From Bacteroides pyogenes_A (GTDB taxonomy: Bacteria > Bacteroidota > Bacteroidia > Bacteroidales > Bacteroidaceae): a DNA stretch of 64,000 nt. The number at the start of each line of letters is the position of its first letter. Position 1 is the first letter of the stretch. The translations under genes were made by a program, and so were the position numbers. Under the pieces are notes generated by a model. The model did no database searches. It had not been told where the DNA came from and saw only the letters and a list, made by a program, of their open reading frames with translations. Positions 23,016 to 32,621 of this stretch are shown piece by piece. The stretch lies in the NCBI RefSeq assembly GCF_048595595.1, contig NZ_CP184347.1; one strand, 5' to 3'.

Positions 23016-26000
23016 ATGAGAATGAAAGAATACGCACCTACCGAACAACTCGTAATCGTTCTTACAGAGCACCCTGTGTTCGGTCTGCTGCTGATTCCGT
23101 ATACTTCCGAAAAAAGAGCCGACGGAACGGTTCTCCTTCTCGAACAAGCCTTTCATGCCTCTGCCGAAGCCATGTCCCGCATGAGCGGGACCGAGCGGCA
23201 AGCCATCACCATCGCTTCGCACTATACAGAGAAGTACCTGATGGAGGTCTACTCGCGGGAGAAAACAGTTTCCCGCTTCCTTCGCAAACTCTCCGGCGAA
23301 CCGGAAAAGGTCAGGCGCTCCATCCGTCCGTTCATCGAGAAAAAGTTGCAGGAAATGCTGGCGCTCATACGTCGGTCGGACATACCGCTCTATCAAAAGC
23401 TTTCGGGCAGCAAGCAGTTGTACGCGCATCATCTCTACCGCATACACCCGGAAGATGTTGAAATCCGATTCTGCTTCCATCTGGACGAAGCCGTATTCTG
23501 CTACCGGCTTCAGTGCAGCTACGAGGGAAAGGCTGTCTCCATACGCGAGCAGAAACCGGCTGTGGTACTCACATCCTCTCCCGCTTCACTGCTGCTGGGC
23601 ATGGAGCTGTATTTTTTTCCTCATATCGAGAGCGCGCGGTTGCTGCCTTTCACTAAGAAAGAGACAATCTGCGCCGAGGCGACCCAAGCGGACAAATATA
23701 TCGAAAACATCCTTATCCCGACGGCACGCTACCACGAGATAGAAGTCGAAGGGCTGAAGTTCACGGAAGAGCCGTGCGACTGCGAAGCGCGACTGACTGT
23801 GGAAGAAACCGTATACGAGGAGCCTCTTTTGCATTTGAGCTTTCATTACGGCGATGAAACTTTCCTTCCCGGAAGCGACGCCGGACTGAAAAAGATCGTA
23901 CGAAGAAAGAGTAGCGATGAAATCGTGTTTTTTCGCCGAGACGAAGCGAAAGAAGCGTGGCTTCAGGAGCAACTCGCCAATGCCGGGCTGCAACGTATCA
24001 GCGAAGCCCATTTCAGGCTGTCGCCCGATGCTCCCGAAAAGTCTGCGGAAGAATGGATCCGCAACCACCGGGAATTGCTGCAAAATCATTTCCGCTTGGC
24101 GGGCAATATGGGTAAAAGCCCTTATTGCCTCGATGATATACGCATCGAGCAGGGAGTCGACGACACTCCCGACTGGTTCGAGCTGCGCATTACCGTAGTA
24201 ATAGGAGATATTCGCCTCCCCTTTTCACGCTTCCGGAAGCATATCCTCGAAGAAAAGAGAGAGTTTCTTCTACCCGACGGGCGCATCATCCTTCTACCGG
24301 AAGAGTGGTTCAGCAAATACGCGAATGCGCTGGAGATGGGGATACAGACCGAAACGGGAATCCGCCTGAAGCGTTCGTTCGCAGGTGTTGTGCAGTCGGC
24401 ATTGGAAAGCGAAGGAACGAGACAAGCGCCCGTGCTCAGACAGCTTGAAGAAATACCTGCCCCCGCATCACTCGACGCACGGCTCCGCCCGTATCAGCAG
24501 AAAGGCTTTTCGTGGCTGGTACATCTGTACGAACAGGGATTCGGCGGTTGTCTGGCAGATGATATGGGGCTGGGGAAAACTTTACAGACATTGTCTCTGC
24601 TCCAATACATCTATCAGCCCTCCACCCAAGCGGAAAGCGATACGGCAGAGATGTGCGCGCCGCCCGTCGAGCCGGTCAAAGTGCCGGAAGCGGATGAAGA
24701 CGGGCAGTTTCTACTGTTTTCTTTCGACACCGAGGAAGATTGGCTTCCCGCCGCTCAAGAAATCAGAGGAAAGGAATCACCAAAGGCTGACTATTCCCCG
24801 CGACAAAGGAAGACTGCCCGAAAACCTGCCACACTGGTCGTCGTACCTACCTCCTTACTACACAATTGGCGGAGGGAAGCCAAACGCTTCACAAGACTTT
24901 CCGTAGGCGAATACAACGGATCGACCGTCATCTCCCGCAAACATCCCGAACGGTTCTTCGGACGCTACCAGCTCGTTCTCACAACCTATGGAATGATGCG
25001 GAACAACATCGACCTGCTCTGTTCGTATTGCTTCGAGTACGTAGTGCTCGACGAAAGCCAGCACATCAAGAACAGCGATTCACTCACTTTCCAGGCGGCC
25101 ATCCGGCTGGAATGCAAGCACCGTCTGGTGCTGACGGGTACGCCGATTGAAAACTCCCTCAAAGACCTATGGGCTCAATTCCGCTTTCTACAGCCCGACC
25201 TACTCGGAGAAGAGAGCGTTTTTCAGAAGCGGTTCATCGCTCCCGTCAAGCAAGGGAACCGTCTCATGGAAGCCAGGCTGCAACAACTCATTGCTCCCTT
25301 TATTCTCCGCCGCAGCAAACGCGAAGTAGCGCCTGAGCTGCCTGCGCTCACCGAAGAAACCATCTATTGCGACATGAGCGAGAAGCAGAAGGAGTATTAC
25401 GAACAGGAAAAGAACGGTCTGCGGAACATACTCCTGCAACAACGGCATGCGACGGGGCGGACACACACGTTCAGCATACTGAACGGCATCCTGCGTCTGC
25501 GACAGCTGGCTTGCCATCCGCGGCTCATCATCCCCGGATTCAACGGATATTCGGGAAAGGCGGAACAAATCATCGACACTTTCGACACGTTGCGAAGCGA
25601 AGAACATAAGGTGTTGATCTTCTCCTCGTTTGTCAGCCACCTGGAGATACTTGCCGATGTGTTTCGCGAGCGAGGATGGAAGTATGCCTTACTGACAGGA
25701 GCGACAAACGACCGGCCGAAAGAAATAGCCCATTTCACCGAACAAGAAGATGTGCAGGCTTTTCTTATCTCGTTGAAAGCCGGAGGAGTAGGTCTCAACC
25801 TCACACAAGCCGATTATGTTTTTATCATCGACCCGTGGTGGAATCCCGCCGCCGAGTCGCAAGCCATTGCCCGCGCCCACCGCATCGGGCAGGAGAAACA
25901 GGTCATCGCTTACCGGTTCATCACACAGGACAGCATTGAAGAGAAAATTCTTCACCTGCAAGAAAGCAAACGGAAACTGGCGGAGACTTTCATTACCGAT

Positions 26001-26054
26001 AGCGGCACCCTGCCCGAACTGTCCAACGAAGAGTGGGCGGAGCTGCTCAAGTAA
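23016..26054 (+). CDS. SNF2/RapA-type DEAD/DEAH-box helicase
   Basis: This 1,012-aa Swi2/Snf2-family ATPase is a DNA translocase that remodels protein-DNA or transcription complexes. The first ~480 residues are a family-specific N-terminal part with no zinc-finger motif. The motor follows: LADDMGLGKTLQTLSLL (Walker A, about 512-528), VVLDESQHIKNS (DExQ box, about 675), VLTGTPIENSLKDLWAQF (motif III), then the C-terminal lobe with LISLKAGGVGLNLTQADYVF and RAHRIGQEKQVIAYRF (motifs V and VI, about 915-965). All motor motifs are intact. A ~60-residue acidic insertion between motifs I and Ia is noticeable. It is divergent from mnmA with a 112-base gap. Its client in Bacteroides is unknown. Confidence 0.9.
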   Translation: MRMKEYAPTEQLVIVLTEHPVFGLLLIPYTSEKRADGTVLLLEQAFHASAEAMSRMSGTERQAITIASHYTEKYLMEVYSREKTVSRFLRKLSGEPEKVRRSIRPFIEKKLQEMLALIRRSDIPLYQKLSGSKQLYAHHLYRIHPEDVEIRFCFHLDEAVFCYRLQCSYEGKAVSIREQKPAVVLTSSPASLLLGMELYFFPHIESARLLPFTKKETICAEATQADKYIENILIPTARYHEIEVEGLKFTEEPCDCEARLTVEETVYEEPLLHLSFHYGDETFLPGSDAGLKKIVRRKSSDEIVFFRRDEAKEAWLQEQLANAGLQRISEAHFRLSPDAPEKSAEEWIRNHRELLQNHFRLAGNMGKSPYCLDDIRIEQGVDDTPDWFELRITVVIGDIRLPFSRFRKHILEEKREFLLPDGRIILLPEEWFSKYANALEMGIQTETGIRLKRSFAGVVQSALESEGTRQAPVLRQLEEIPAPASLDARLRPYQQKGFSWLVHLYEQGFGGCLADDMGLGKTLQTLSLLQYIYQPSTQAESDTAEMCAPPVEPVKVPEADEDGQFLLFSFDTEEDWLPAAQEIRGKESPKADYSPRQRKTARKPATLVVVPTSLLHNWRREAKRFTRLSVGEYNGSTVISRKHPERFFGRYQLVLTTYGMMRNNIDLLCSYCFEYVVLDESQHIKNSDSLTFQAAIRLECKHRLVLTGTPIENSLKDLWAQFRFLQPDLLGEESVFQKRFIAPVKQGNRLMEARLQQLIAPFILRRSKREVAPELPALTEETIYCDMSEKQKEYYEQEKNGLRNILLQQRHATGRTHTFSILNGILRLRQLACHPRLIIPGFNGYSGKAEQIIDTFDTLRSEEHKVLIFSSFVSHLEILADVFRERGWKYALLTGATNDRPKEIAHFTEQEDVQAFLISLKAGGVGLNLTQADYVFIIDPWWNPAAESQAIARAHRIGQEKQVIAYRFITQDSIEEKILHLQESKRKLAETFITDSGTLPELSNEEWAELLK

Positions 26055-26242
26055 TTGCCTGAAAATGCGGTCGAACAATTTGGCATGTCGGCCATGCCTT
26101 TCCGCATCGCATAAGGACGGGCCATCATTCCTCTTATCGGGGCAACCGGAAGCTATCCCCCTATAAAACAAAAATCTTCAGAAATGTATAATTTCACTGT
26201 ATTCCCGGATTTTTTTATCCACAGACTCTGAATCATTGCCCC

Positions 26243-26250
26243 TACCTTTG
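26243..26250 (+). promoter_or_regulatory. Putative -7 box of the DUF4988 operon (TACCTTTG)
   Basis: TACCTTTG is an exact TAnnTTTG match, 37 bases before the ATG at 26287. A T-rich stretch lies where the -33 element is expected. Confidence 0.55.
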
Positions 26251-26286
26251 CCGATGCGAATTCAAATTAACCGAAATTACAAACGT

Positions 26287-28896
26287 ATGAAAAGCAAAAG
26301 TATTACCTATCTGTTGCTATGGAGTGTTTGCAGCCTGTTCGTTTTCATGCAGTCGTGCCGGGAAACAGACGATTTAAAAACCGATATCAACCGGCTTAAA
26401 GACCGCGTAGCTGCCTTAGAAAAAGCCACAGAGGGAATGAACACCTCCTTTGCAAGCCTGCAAGCTTTGATGCAAGCCAACAAAACCATTATCGGAGTCA
26501 CCCCTACCAAAGACGGCAAAGGCTATTCGGTAGAACTGAGCGACGGCACCACCGTGCGGGTGATGAACAGTGAAAGCGTTGCAGCGTCTGTCCCCGTATT
26601 TTCGGTAGACGGCGAAGGATACTGGATGTATAAGACCGCTTCGGAAACGGATTTTCGCTATTTGCCCGGGCCTGATGGAGAAGAAAAGATATCGGCCATC
26701 CCACGTACGGAAGCCGGCACCCCTATCCTCACCCCTCAACTGAATGTCAGCAGCGCCGGCTATTGGCAAGTGAGTTACGATGGCGGAACAACGTTTACCA
26801 CCCTGAAAGACGCCGACGGACAAGACATCAGAGCCGAAGGAGGCAAACAAAGCGGAACTACGGTCTTCAGCAAAGTGGCATACAACGAAGAAAAGAAAAC
26901 ACTCTCTTTTACCTTGGCGGGGACAGAACCGGAGCAAAGCTATACGTTTCCGGTAGACGACAGCTTCGGGCTCATCATCGAGAACTGGAGTCCCGAAAAG
27001 GTGCAGGAGTTTGCCGACGGAGAACAGTTTAAAGAATATGCCGTACGGCAAAAGGATATCAAGGAAGCGATGATACAGCCGCTTCCGGGATGGAATGTGA
27101 GACTGGAGGAGGAGAAGCTTATCGTCACCCCGCTTTCCGGAGTAACGAAAGATAAGGAAGAAACTATCAAAATCGTACTGACCTCCCCGAAGAATTACAT
27201 ACGCATCGTTTCCATGAAGGTGAAAGCATTGCTTCCCGGCATCGGTACGCCGGCTTGGAACGAGTTCGTGCAAAAAAGCGAGAAGAATGTGTTGCTCGAT
27301 TTCTCTTACGCAGGATACATGCACGGCGAATCGTCCCCCGCCGAGATGGACGAATGGGTAGCGAAAGGATATAAAGTATACGATGTGACGAAATACGGCG
27401 CCATACCTGACGACGGACAACCGGACCGGGAAGCCTTCATGAAGATACTTGCCGAGATTGCAGGAAGACCCGAAAATATCAAAAAAGAAGATAAGGGAAT
27501 GACAGACCGCTACATCAGACCTTCGGCAAAAGCCGTTATCTACTTCCCCGAAGGAAACTATATCCTGCAAACCGCAGAGTCCAAAGACCGCAGAATACGC
27601 ATATCAATGGGCGACATTGTGCTCAAAGGAGCCGGAAGAAATAAAACCACGCTGGAAATGACGGTTGCCAACAACTCTCCACACCCCACTACCCAAATGT
27701 GGAACGCTCCGGTAATGATGGAGTTCAAACATAATACGGGGTTAGGTGAGCCTATCGCCGGCATTACCGGAGACGCGCCTGTCGGCAGCAAAACCGTAGC
27801 AGCCACTGCCCCCGGAATAAAGCCGGGAGACTGGGTGTGCCTGGTACTTGCAAACAACAACGAAGCTGTGATAAACCAAGCATTGAGCCCTTATAAATGG
27901 CAAGACATCAGGGTATTGCCGGGCGCAGGAGAGTTGAATATCAAATCAAAGGGCGTACAGGTATACGAATATCATCAGGTGGAAAAAGCCGATGCCGGCA
28001 AAATCACGTTCAAAGAGCCCATCATGCACGCCATCAACAAAGACTGGGGCTGGAAGCTGCATAAATTCGCCAACTACTCCAACGTCGGCGTAGAAGACCT
28101 TACATTCAAGGGACATGCCAAGGAGAAATTCATTCATCACGGTTCCGACGTAGACGACGGCGGCTTCAAGCTGATAGACTTCGTCCGCCTTACTCACTCA
28201 TGGATACGCCGTGTAAATTTCGAAAGCGTCAGCGAGGCTATGTCTATCACCAGTTCTGCCAACTGCTCGGCATACGACATACAGATCGGAGGAAACCGCG
28301 GGCATTCGTCCATCCGATCGCAAGCCTCATCGCGCATCTTCATCGGAAAGGTAACGGAGAATAGCGACGGATATACGCTCGGAAAAGGGGAAGGTGAAGG
28401 CACGCTGATCGAATACAGGAAAAACGTCGGACAGTATCATGCCTGCGGCGTGTCCAAGCAGAGCATAGGGGCGGTGATATGGAATGTCAAGTGGGGAGAC
28501 GACTCCTGCTTCGAGTCGCACGCCACACAACCGCGAGCCACATTGATAGACTGTTGTTCAGGCGGATTCATGCATTGGCGACAAGGAGGAGACTCCGCAC
28601 AGATGCCCAACCACATGGAGAACCTCACCATCTGGAATTTCCATGCCACCAACGTACAGACCGATCCGGGCATCGACAAAAACGGCAAATTCGTCTGGTG
28701 GGACAGCCACGGATACTGGTGGAAGTTCCTGCCGCCCGTTATCGTAGGTTTCCACGGAAGTCCGCTTGCCTTCGACGACACTCAGATGAAACGCAACGAA
28801 TCGCCCGGAACTCCCGTAGAACCTTATTCGCTCTACGAAGCGCAACTCCGCCTGCGCTTAGGATATGTGCCCGCATGGCTGAATGCGCTGAAATAA
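26287..28896 (+). CDS. DUF4988 / pectate-lyase-like beta-helix / DUF4955 surface lipoprotein
   Basis: This 869-aa protein runs from the ATG at 26287; upstream in-frame ATGs precede or overlap the promoter box. A signal peptide ends at FMQSC (Cys24, lipoprotein). Next comes a short coiled coil (DLKTDINRLKDRVAALEK) followed by repeats such as GYWMYK and GYWQVSYDGG, as in DUF4988 domains. The motif YDVTKYGAIPDDGQPDREAF near residue 370 is the entry signature of pectate-lyase-superfamily beta-helices, and a long helix region follows. The C-terminal ~60 residues (EPYSLYEAQLRLRLG) match DUF4955 in my recollection. It is probably anchored on the cell surface and glycan-binding or lyase-like. Catalytic residues are not identified. 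It is first in a three-gene operon. Confidence 0.78.
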   Translation: MKSKSITYLLLWSVCSLFVFMQSCRETDDLKTDINRLKDRVAALEKATEGMNTSFASLQALMQANKTIIGVTPTKDGKGYSVELSDGTTVRVMNSESVAASVPVFSVDGEGYWMYKTASETDFRYLPGPDGEEKISAIPRTEAGTPILTPQLNVSSAGYWQVSYDGGTTFTTLKDADGQDIRAEGGKQSGTTVFSKVAYNEEKKTLSFTLAGTEPEQSYTFPVDDSFGLIIENWSPEKVQEFADGEQFKEYAVRQKDIKEAMIQPLPGWNVRLEEEKLIVTPLSGVTKDKEETIKIVLTSPKNYIRIVSMKVKALLPGIGTPAWNEFVQKSEKNVLLDFSYAGYMHGESSPAEMDEWVAKGYKVYDVTKYGAIPDDGQPDREAFMKILAEIAGRPENIKKEDKGMTDRYIRPSAKAVIYFPEGNYILQTAESKDRRIRISMGDIVLKGAGRNKTTLEMTVANNSPHPTTQMWNAPVMMEFKHNTGLGEPIAGITGDAPVGSKTVAATAPGIKPGDWVCLVLANNNEAVINQALSPYKWQDIRVLPGAGELNIKSKGVQVYEYHQVEKADAGKITFKEPIMHAINKDWGWKLHKFANYSNVGVEDLTFKGHAKEKFIHHGSDVDDGGFKLIDFVRLTHSWIRRVNFESVSEAMSITSSANCSAYDIQIGGNRGHSSIRSQASSRIFIGKVTENSDGYTLGKGEGEGTLIEYRKNVGQYHACGVSKQSIGAVIWNVKWGDDSCFESHATQPRATLIDCCSGGFMHWRQGGDSAQMPNHMENLTIWNFHATNVQTDPGIDKNGKFVWWDSHGYWWKFLPPVIVGFHGSPLAFDDTQMKRNESPGTPVEPYSLYEAQLRLRLGYVPAWLNALK

Positions 28897-28919
28897 AAAC
28901 TTTAAAAAATAATAGAATC

Positions 28920-30848
28920 ATGAAAAAACTCGGAAGTATACTTATGCTGTTGGCCTTGTGCCTGATAAGTTGCAACAACACGGACGACCTGCAAGATGAC
29001 GTAGACACCCTGAAAAAGCGTGTGACGGCTCTCGAGTCGCAAATACGCGACATCAATAAGAACATAGAAAGCGTAAGCGAACTTGTACAAAACGGAATAT
29101 TCATCACCCGGATAGAGGAACAGGCGGATGCTTACGTACTGACGCTGAACAACGGTAAAGCGCTCAGCCTCTATATGAAAAACGACAAGAACCTGCTTTG
29201 TCCGCTCATCGGCATCGACAAAGAGGGATATTGGACTGTTTGCTACGATACCGGAGCCGGATTCAAACAACTTTTATCCGACGGTAAACCCGTAAAAGCC
29301 AAAGGAGAAGACGGGAAGACACCGGAATTTACTGTGGATGCGGATGGATTCTGGAAAATCAGATACGGGAAAGAAGAAGAATTCCGGTTCGTATATAAAG
29401 AAGGTACGACGGAGAAAGTGAGCGCCACAGGCGGAGGTTCTGCTGCCGCCGACAGTTTCTTCGAGAAAGTGGAAGTGGCAGACAATGAGCTGGTGCTTAC
29501 TCTGAAAGGGAACGGAAGCCATACAGTTATCCGAATTCCCATTGTCAGCGAATTCGAACTCAGCTTTGCCGGCGAAGTCGGGAATAGCGTTCAGGAGTTT
29601 GCCGCCGGCGAAACCCGCATGTTCGAAATGACCGTGCGCGGTGTGGAAAGCACGATGATCAGTGCGCCCGAAGGATGGACGGCTGTTCTGAATGACACAA
29701 AACTTACCGTGACAGCCCCCTCGACAAGCAAAGCAGCAACACGCGCTACTGCCGACAACAGCAATGAAATCGCCATTCTTGCCACTCACGGAAAATATGC
29801 GATGATTGCCAAAATGCAAGTGAAGGTAAATGCCGAGTCCGAAGATTACAAAAGCATGTTCGAGGCAGGAAAACTCAAGATAGGAGAAGAGACGATCAAT
29901 CCTGCGGACTATGCAGTGCAAAGCCTTGACGGGCAGCCGCAAACCGACTTATCGGCACTTCTGGGAAGTTCGGAAGCCACCATTGTTTTCTTAACCGGAT
30001 CTACGGAATTTACCATAAAAAGCACAACTGCTGTTACGAAGCCTGTCATTATAGTCGGACAAGACCCGGAACAGAAGCCGAATATCGTATTCAACGAAGC
30101 GGCATTCCTTACGCTGAAAAGCGGCAAGCTGATGTTTAAAAACGTCAACATCAAAGCAAGGGCTGCCAACTATCTATTCAACAACCCCGCTACCGGAGAT
30201 GCTTCGTTTACTGATTTGACGATTGAAGACTGTAAAATGACCAACCTTACCAAAGCGATGTATTATGTCAGTAAAACCACAGTGGGAATAAAGAAAATTA
30301 CACTGAAAAATTCGCTCTTCGAGTTCGTGAATACGGGCAACATACCATTCTTCAACATCAGCGGAACACTGACTCCCAGCCTGTTCAAAAAACTGAATAT
30401 GGAGAACAACATTGTTTACCACAAAACCGGCGTCGCGGCTATACAATTGTTCAACTGGAATACAAAAACCGCGACCGTCGATACGGGCAACATGACCGTA
30501 ACTATCAAGAACAACAGTTTTATCAATGTTAAAGGGGCGAATGTGTTCGTGAAGACCAACAAAGCGACAGTGAATTACGAAAAGAATATTTTCTGCATCG
30601 CTGCGGAAAGCACGTTGACCTCCTATCTCTACGAACTGAAGGACAACGCTTCTAAGGCAACGGCTACAGACAATATCGTATATGACACCAAAACGACCTG
30701 GAACTATGCCAATACGGATGTAGCCAAACCGGATAACAACATCATGGATAAAGTGGAAAACATTCCTTTCACTCACATCAATACTGCGGACGGTATTTTC
30801 ACCAAAGATCCCATGTACGCAGACAAAGGCTCGAATCTTAATCAATAA
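28920..30848 (+). CDS. DUF4988 / DUF4957 / DUF5123-type surface lipoprotein
   Basis: This 642-aa lipoprotein runs from the ATG at 28920, chosen because a signal peptide (LALCLISC) follows at once; the longer frame upstream lies in the preceding gene. A coiled coil (DLQDDVDTLKKRVTALESQI) and the repeats GYWTVCYDTG and GFWKIRYGKE mark a DUF4988-like N-terminal part paralogous to the previous gene. From about residue 340 the protein is a parallel beta-helix of Asn/Lys-rich rungs (e.g. KLMFKNVNIKARAANYLFNN), as in the DUF4957/DUF5123 proteins often found in pectin-type PULs. No catalytic motif was recognised. It starts 23 bases after the previous stop, so the two are co-transcribed. Confidence 0.75.
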   Translation: MKKLGSILMLLALCLISCNNTDDLQDDVDTLKKRVTALESQIRDINKNIESVSELVQNGIFITRIEEQADAYVLTLNNGKALSLYMKNDKNLLCPLIGIDKEGYWTVCYDTGAGFKQLLSDGKPVKAKGEDGKTPEFTVDADGFWKIRYGKEEEFRFVYKEGTTEKVSATGGGSAAADSFFEKVEVADNELVLTLKGNGSHTVIRIPIVSEFELSFAGEVGNSVQEFAAGETRMFEMTVRGVESTMISAPEGWTAVLNDTKLTVTAPSTSKAATRATADNSNEIAILATHGKYAMIAKMQVKVNAESEDYKSMFEAGKLKIGEETINPADYAVQSLDGQPQTDLSALLGSSEATIVFLTGSTEFTIKSTTAVTKPVIIVGQDPEQKPNIVFNEAAFLTLKSGKLMFKNVNIKARAANYLFNNPATGDASFTDLTIEDCKMTNLTKAMYYVSKTTVGIKKITLKNSLFEFVNTGNIPFFNISGTLTPSLFKKLNMENNIVYHKTGVAAIQLFNWNTKTATVDTGNMTVTIKNNSFINVKGANVFVKTNKATVNYEKNIFCIAAESTLTSYLYELKDNASKATATDNIVYDTKTTWNYANTDVAKPDNNIMDKVENIPFTHINTADGIFTKDPMYADKGSNLNQ

Positions 30849-30887
30849 CACATATTTTTGTCAATAACCATTTAAAAACACAGTATT

Positions 30888-32498
30888 ATGAGAAAAAACT
30901 TATTCTTTTTGGCTACGGCGCTGGTTTCTTCGCTCTTCATGGCGGGATGCTCCGATGAAGAAGCGCAAGGAGAAAACCTACAAAACGAGAAAGTCTACTT
31001 TCTGATGTCGCCCCGCTCGCTCACCCGCACTTCGACGGGAGAAGACTATGAAACGACATTTGTCACGGGAGATGCCGTCGGGATTTTCGCTTACGAGCGA
31101 ATGAACGACGGAAGTGAAGGTAAGATGGTGGTGAGCAATACCAAATATACGCTCGGCACTGACGGTACCTGGCAGGCAGCCGAAGGGCAGACACCGGTCT
31201 ACGCAGATGCGAAAAGAAGCATCAATTATTATGCATACTACCCTTACAGCGAGCAAGCGACCGATCCGGAAGCCATTAACCTGACAGTCATGTCAGACCA
31301 GTCTGCCGGCGATGCAGCCAACTATAACATCAGCGATGCGTTGGCCGCCCAAAACAAAACCACCGGAAAAGGCGCTAAAGTGGTGAAACTTTCTTTTAAG
31401 CACATCTTCTCGCTGGTACAGGTAAACATCGACGGAATGGCCGCTACCAAAGACGCTACGGTAACATTGCAGAATATTCACCCTTCCGCAACTCTCAACG
31501 TTAAAAGCGGTGAAGCCGAAACTAAGGCCACAGAACCAAAGAGTGAGGTGAAGATGTATGCCCTACCGGGCAACCAGCACGAAGATGCCGTTCGCTACGC
31601 TTACCGTGCCGTTGTGCCCGCTCAATCCGTAAAGAGCGGCGATGTACTGCTGACAGTGGTGTCCAATGCAAAAACCTTTCAGGTAAAATACTCGTCAGAT
31701 GTACCTTATGAAACTGCCAAGTTACGCGTTATCAATGCCCAGTTGGGTGAATCCGGAAAATTCAATCTGAGCATTCCCCAATCGGACGTTACCATAGAAA
31801 AATGGGGAGTGAGTGACGCCATAGAAGGTAGCGGAACAGTAGAAGAGACTTCCCCGGTAAGCCCGGAAGAGCCTCCTACACCCCCTACGCCTCCTACTCC
31901 TCCTTCAACCGTAACAAGTTTCAGCCCCGAATTTACGTCGGAAACCGCTTTTCAGTCAGCCGGTATTTTTACAAAGCAAAAAATAACAGGCGATACCGAA
32001 TTCTGGTTCCACAGAGAAAACGTGACGCCCGCTACAACGGTCAGCATTGTTTCCGAAGCGGAAGGTGCGGCCATTCAATTACAGACAGAGGCTGTTAGAG
32101 GTTCTTGGAACAACTCCAATATCGGCTATCACTGTACAAAACTGTTCGAAAAAGCTTCTTACACATTGAGCTTCAAAGTGAAATCGTCCATAGCCGATGG
32201 GATTGTCGGTGTGGGAGTATCTGCCGCAGGAGACGACAAATTCTTCCAAATGCGTAAGCCCGATTGGAGTGACTGGAACAGAACTGTAACCACTTATAAC
32301 AAGATCGGAGAAGCTTGGACCGAAAAGAAAGTCAACCTGGATTTCACGCAAGCCTTGAATGAAGGAAAATCTTCGGGAGTGACAGCATACAACGCCACAA
32401 CCGATGAAGACGTAAAAGGCATAAACATCTATTTCTACAATTATGCTGCTAACAACAAACTGTTTATTAAAGACGTAAAAATAGAAAAGAAGCAATAG
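30888..32498 (+). CDS. Fimbrillin-family lipoprotein with C-terminal beta-sandwich module
   Basis: This 536-aa lipoprotein has a signal peptide ending FMAGC (Cys21). Residues 30-310 follow the Mfa/fimbrillin-like pattern, with an early variable strand region, GDAVGIFAYERMNDG near residue 65, YYAYYPYSEQ near 115 and KLSFKHIFSLVQVNI near 165. A Pro-rich linker (EEPPTPPTPPTPPS, about 325) leads to a ~200-residue beta-rich domain resembling carbohydrate-binding modules, including SYTLSFKVKSSIADG. A fimbrial subunit or an immobile glycan-binding lipoprotein are both possible. It starts 39 bases after the DUF4957 gene, and a terminator follows, so it is the last gene of the operon. Confidence 0.75.
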   Translation: MRKNLFFLATALVSSLFMAGCSDEEAQGENLQNEKVYFLMSPRSLTRTSTGEDYETTFVTGDAVGIFAYERMNDGSEGKMVVSNTKYTLGTDGTWQAAEGQTPVYADAKRSINYYAYYPYSEQATDPEAINLTVMSDQSAGDAANYNISDALAAQNKTTGKGAKVVKLSFKHIFSLVQVNIDGMAATKDATVTLQNIHPSATLNVKSGEAETKATEPKSEVKMYALPGNQHEDAVRYAYRAVVPAQSVKSGDVLLTVVSNAKTFQVKYSSDVPYETAKLRVINAQLGESGKFNLSIPQSDVTIEKWGVSDAIEGSGTVEETSPVSPEEPPTPPTPPTPPSTVTSFSPEFTSETAFQSAGIFTKQKITGDTEFWFHRENVTPATTVSIVSEAEGAAIQLQTEAVRGSWNNSNIGYHCTKLFEKASYTLSFKVKSSIADGIVGVGVSAAGDDKFFQMRKPDWSDWNRTVTTYNKIGEAWTEKKVNLDFTQALNEGKSSGVTAYNATTDEDVKGINIYFYNYAANNKLFIKDVKIEKKQ

Positions 32499-32520
32499 CA
32501 AATAAATCGTCTTAAAACGA

Positions 32521-32566
32521 AGAGCCATATTCAATCTCAATTTTGAGAGTCGATATGGCTCTTTTT
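32521..32566 (+). terminator. Rho-independent terminator after the fimbrillin operon
   Basis: AGAGCCATAT (32521-32530) pairs with ATATGGCTCT (32553-32562). An inner CTCAA/TTGAG pairing adds a second stem, and TTTT follows. It lies 22 bases after the stop codon of the fimbrillin-like gene. Confidence 0.85.
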
Positions 32567-32592
32567 ATGATTGCCGCCACCCTTTTTTTCCT

Positions 32593-32600
32593 TATCTTTG
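32593..32600 (+). promoter_or_regulatory. Putative -7 box for the HAD phosphatase gene (TATCTTTG)
   Basis: TATCTTTG is an exact TAnnTTTG match 21 bases before the ATG at 32622, placed just after the preceding terminator. Confidence 0.55.
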
Positions 32601-32621
32601 CCCGTTCAAGAAAAGAATCGT

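Noticed and set aside
28479..28919. N-terminal extension of the DUF4957 protein
   Set aside because: It overlaps the preceding gene. The ATG at 28920 starts a clear lipoprotein signal peptide.
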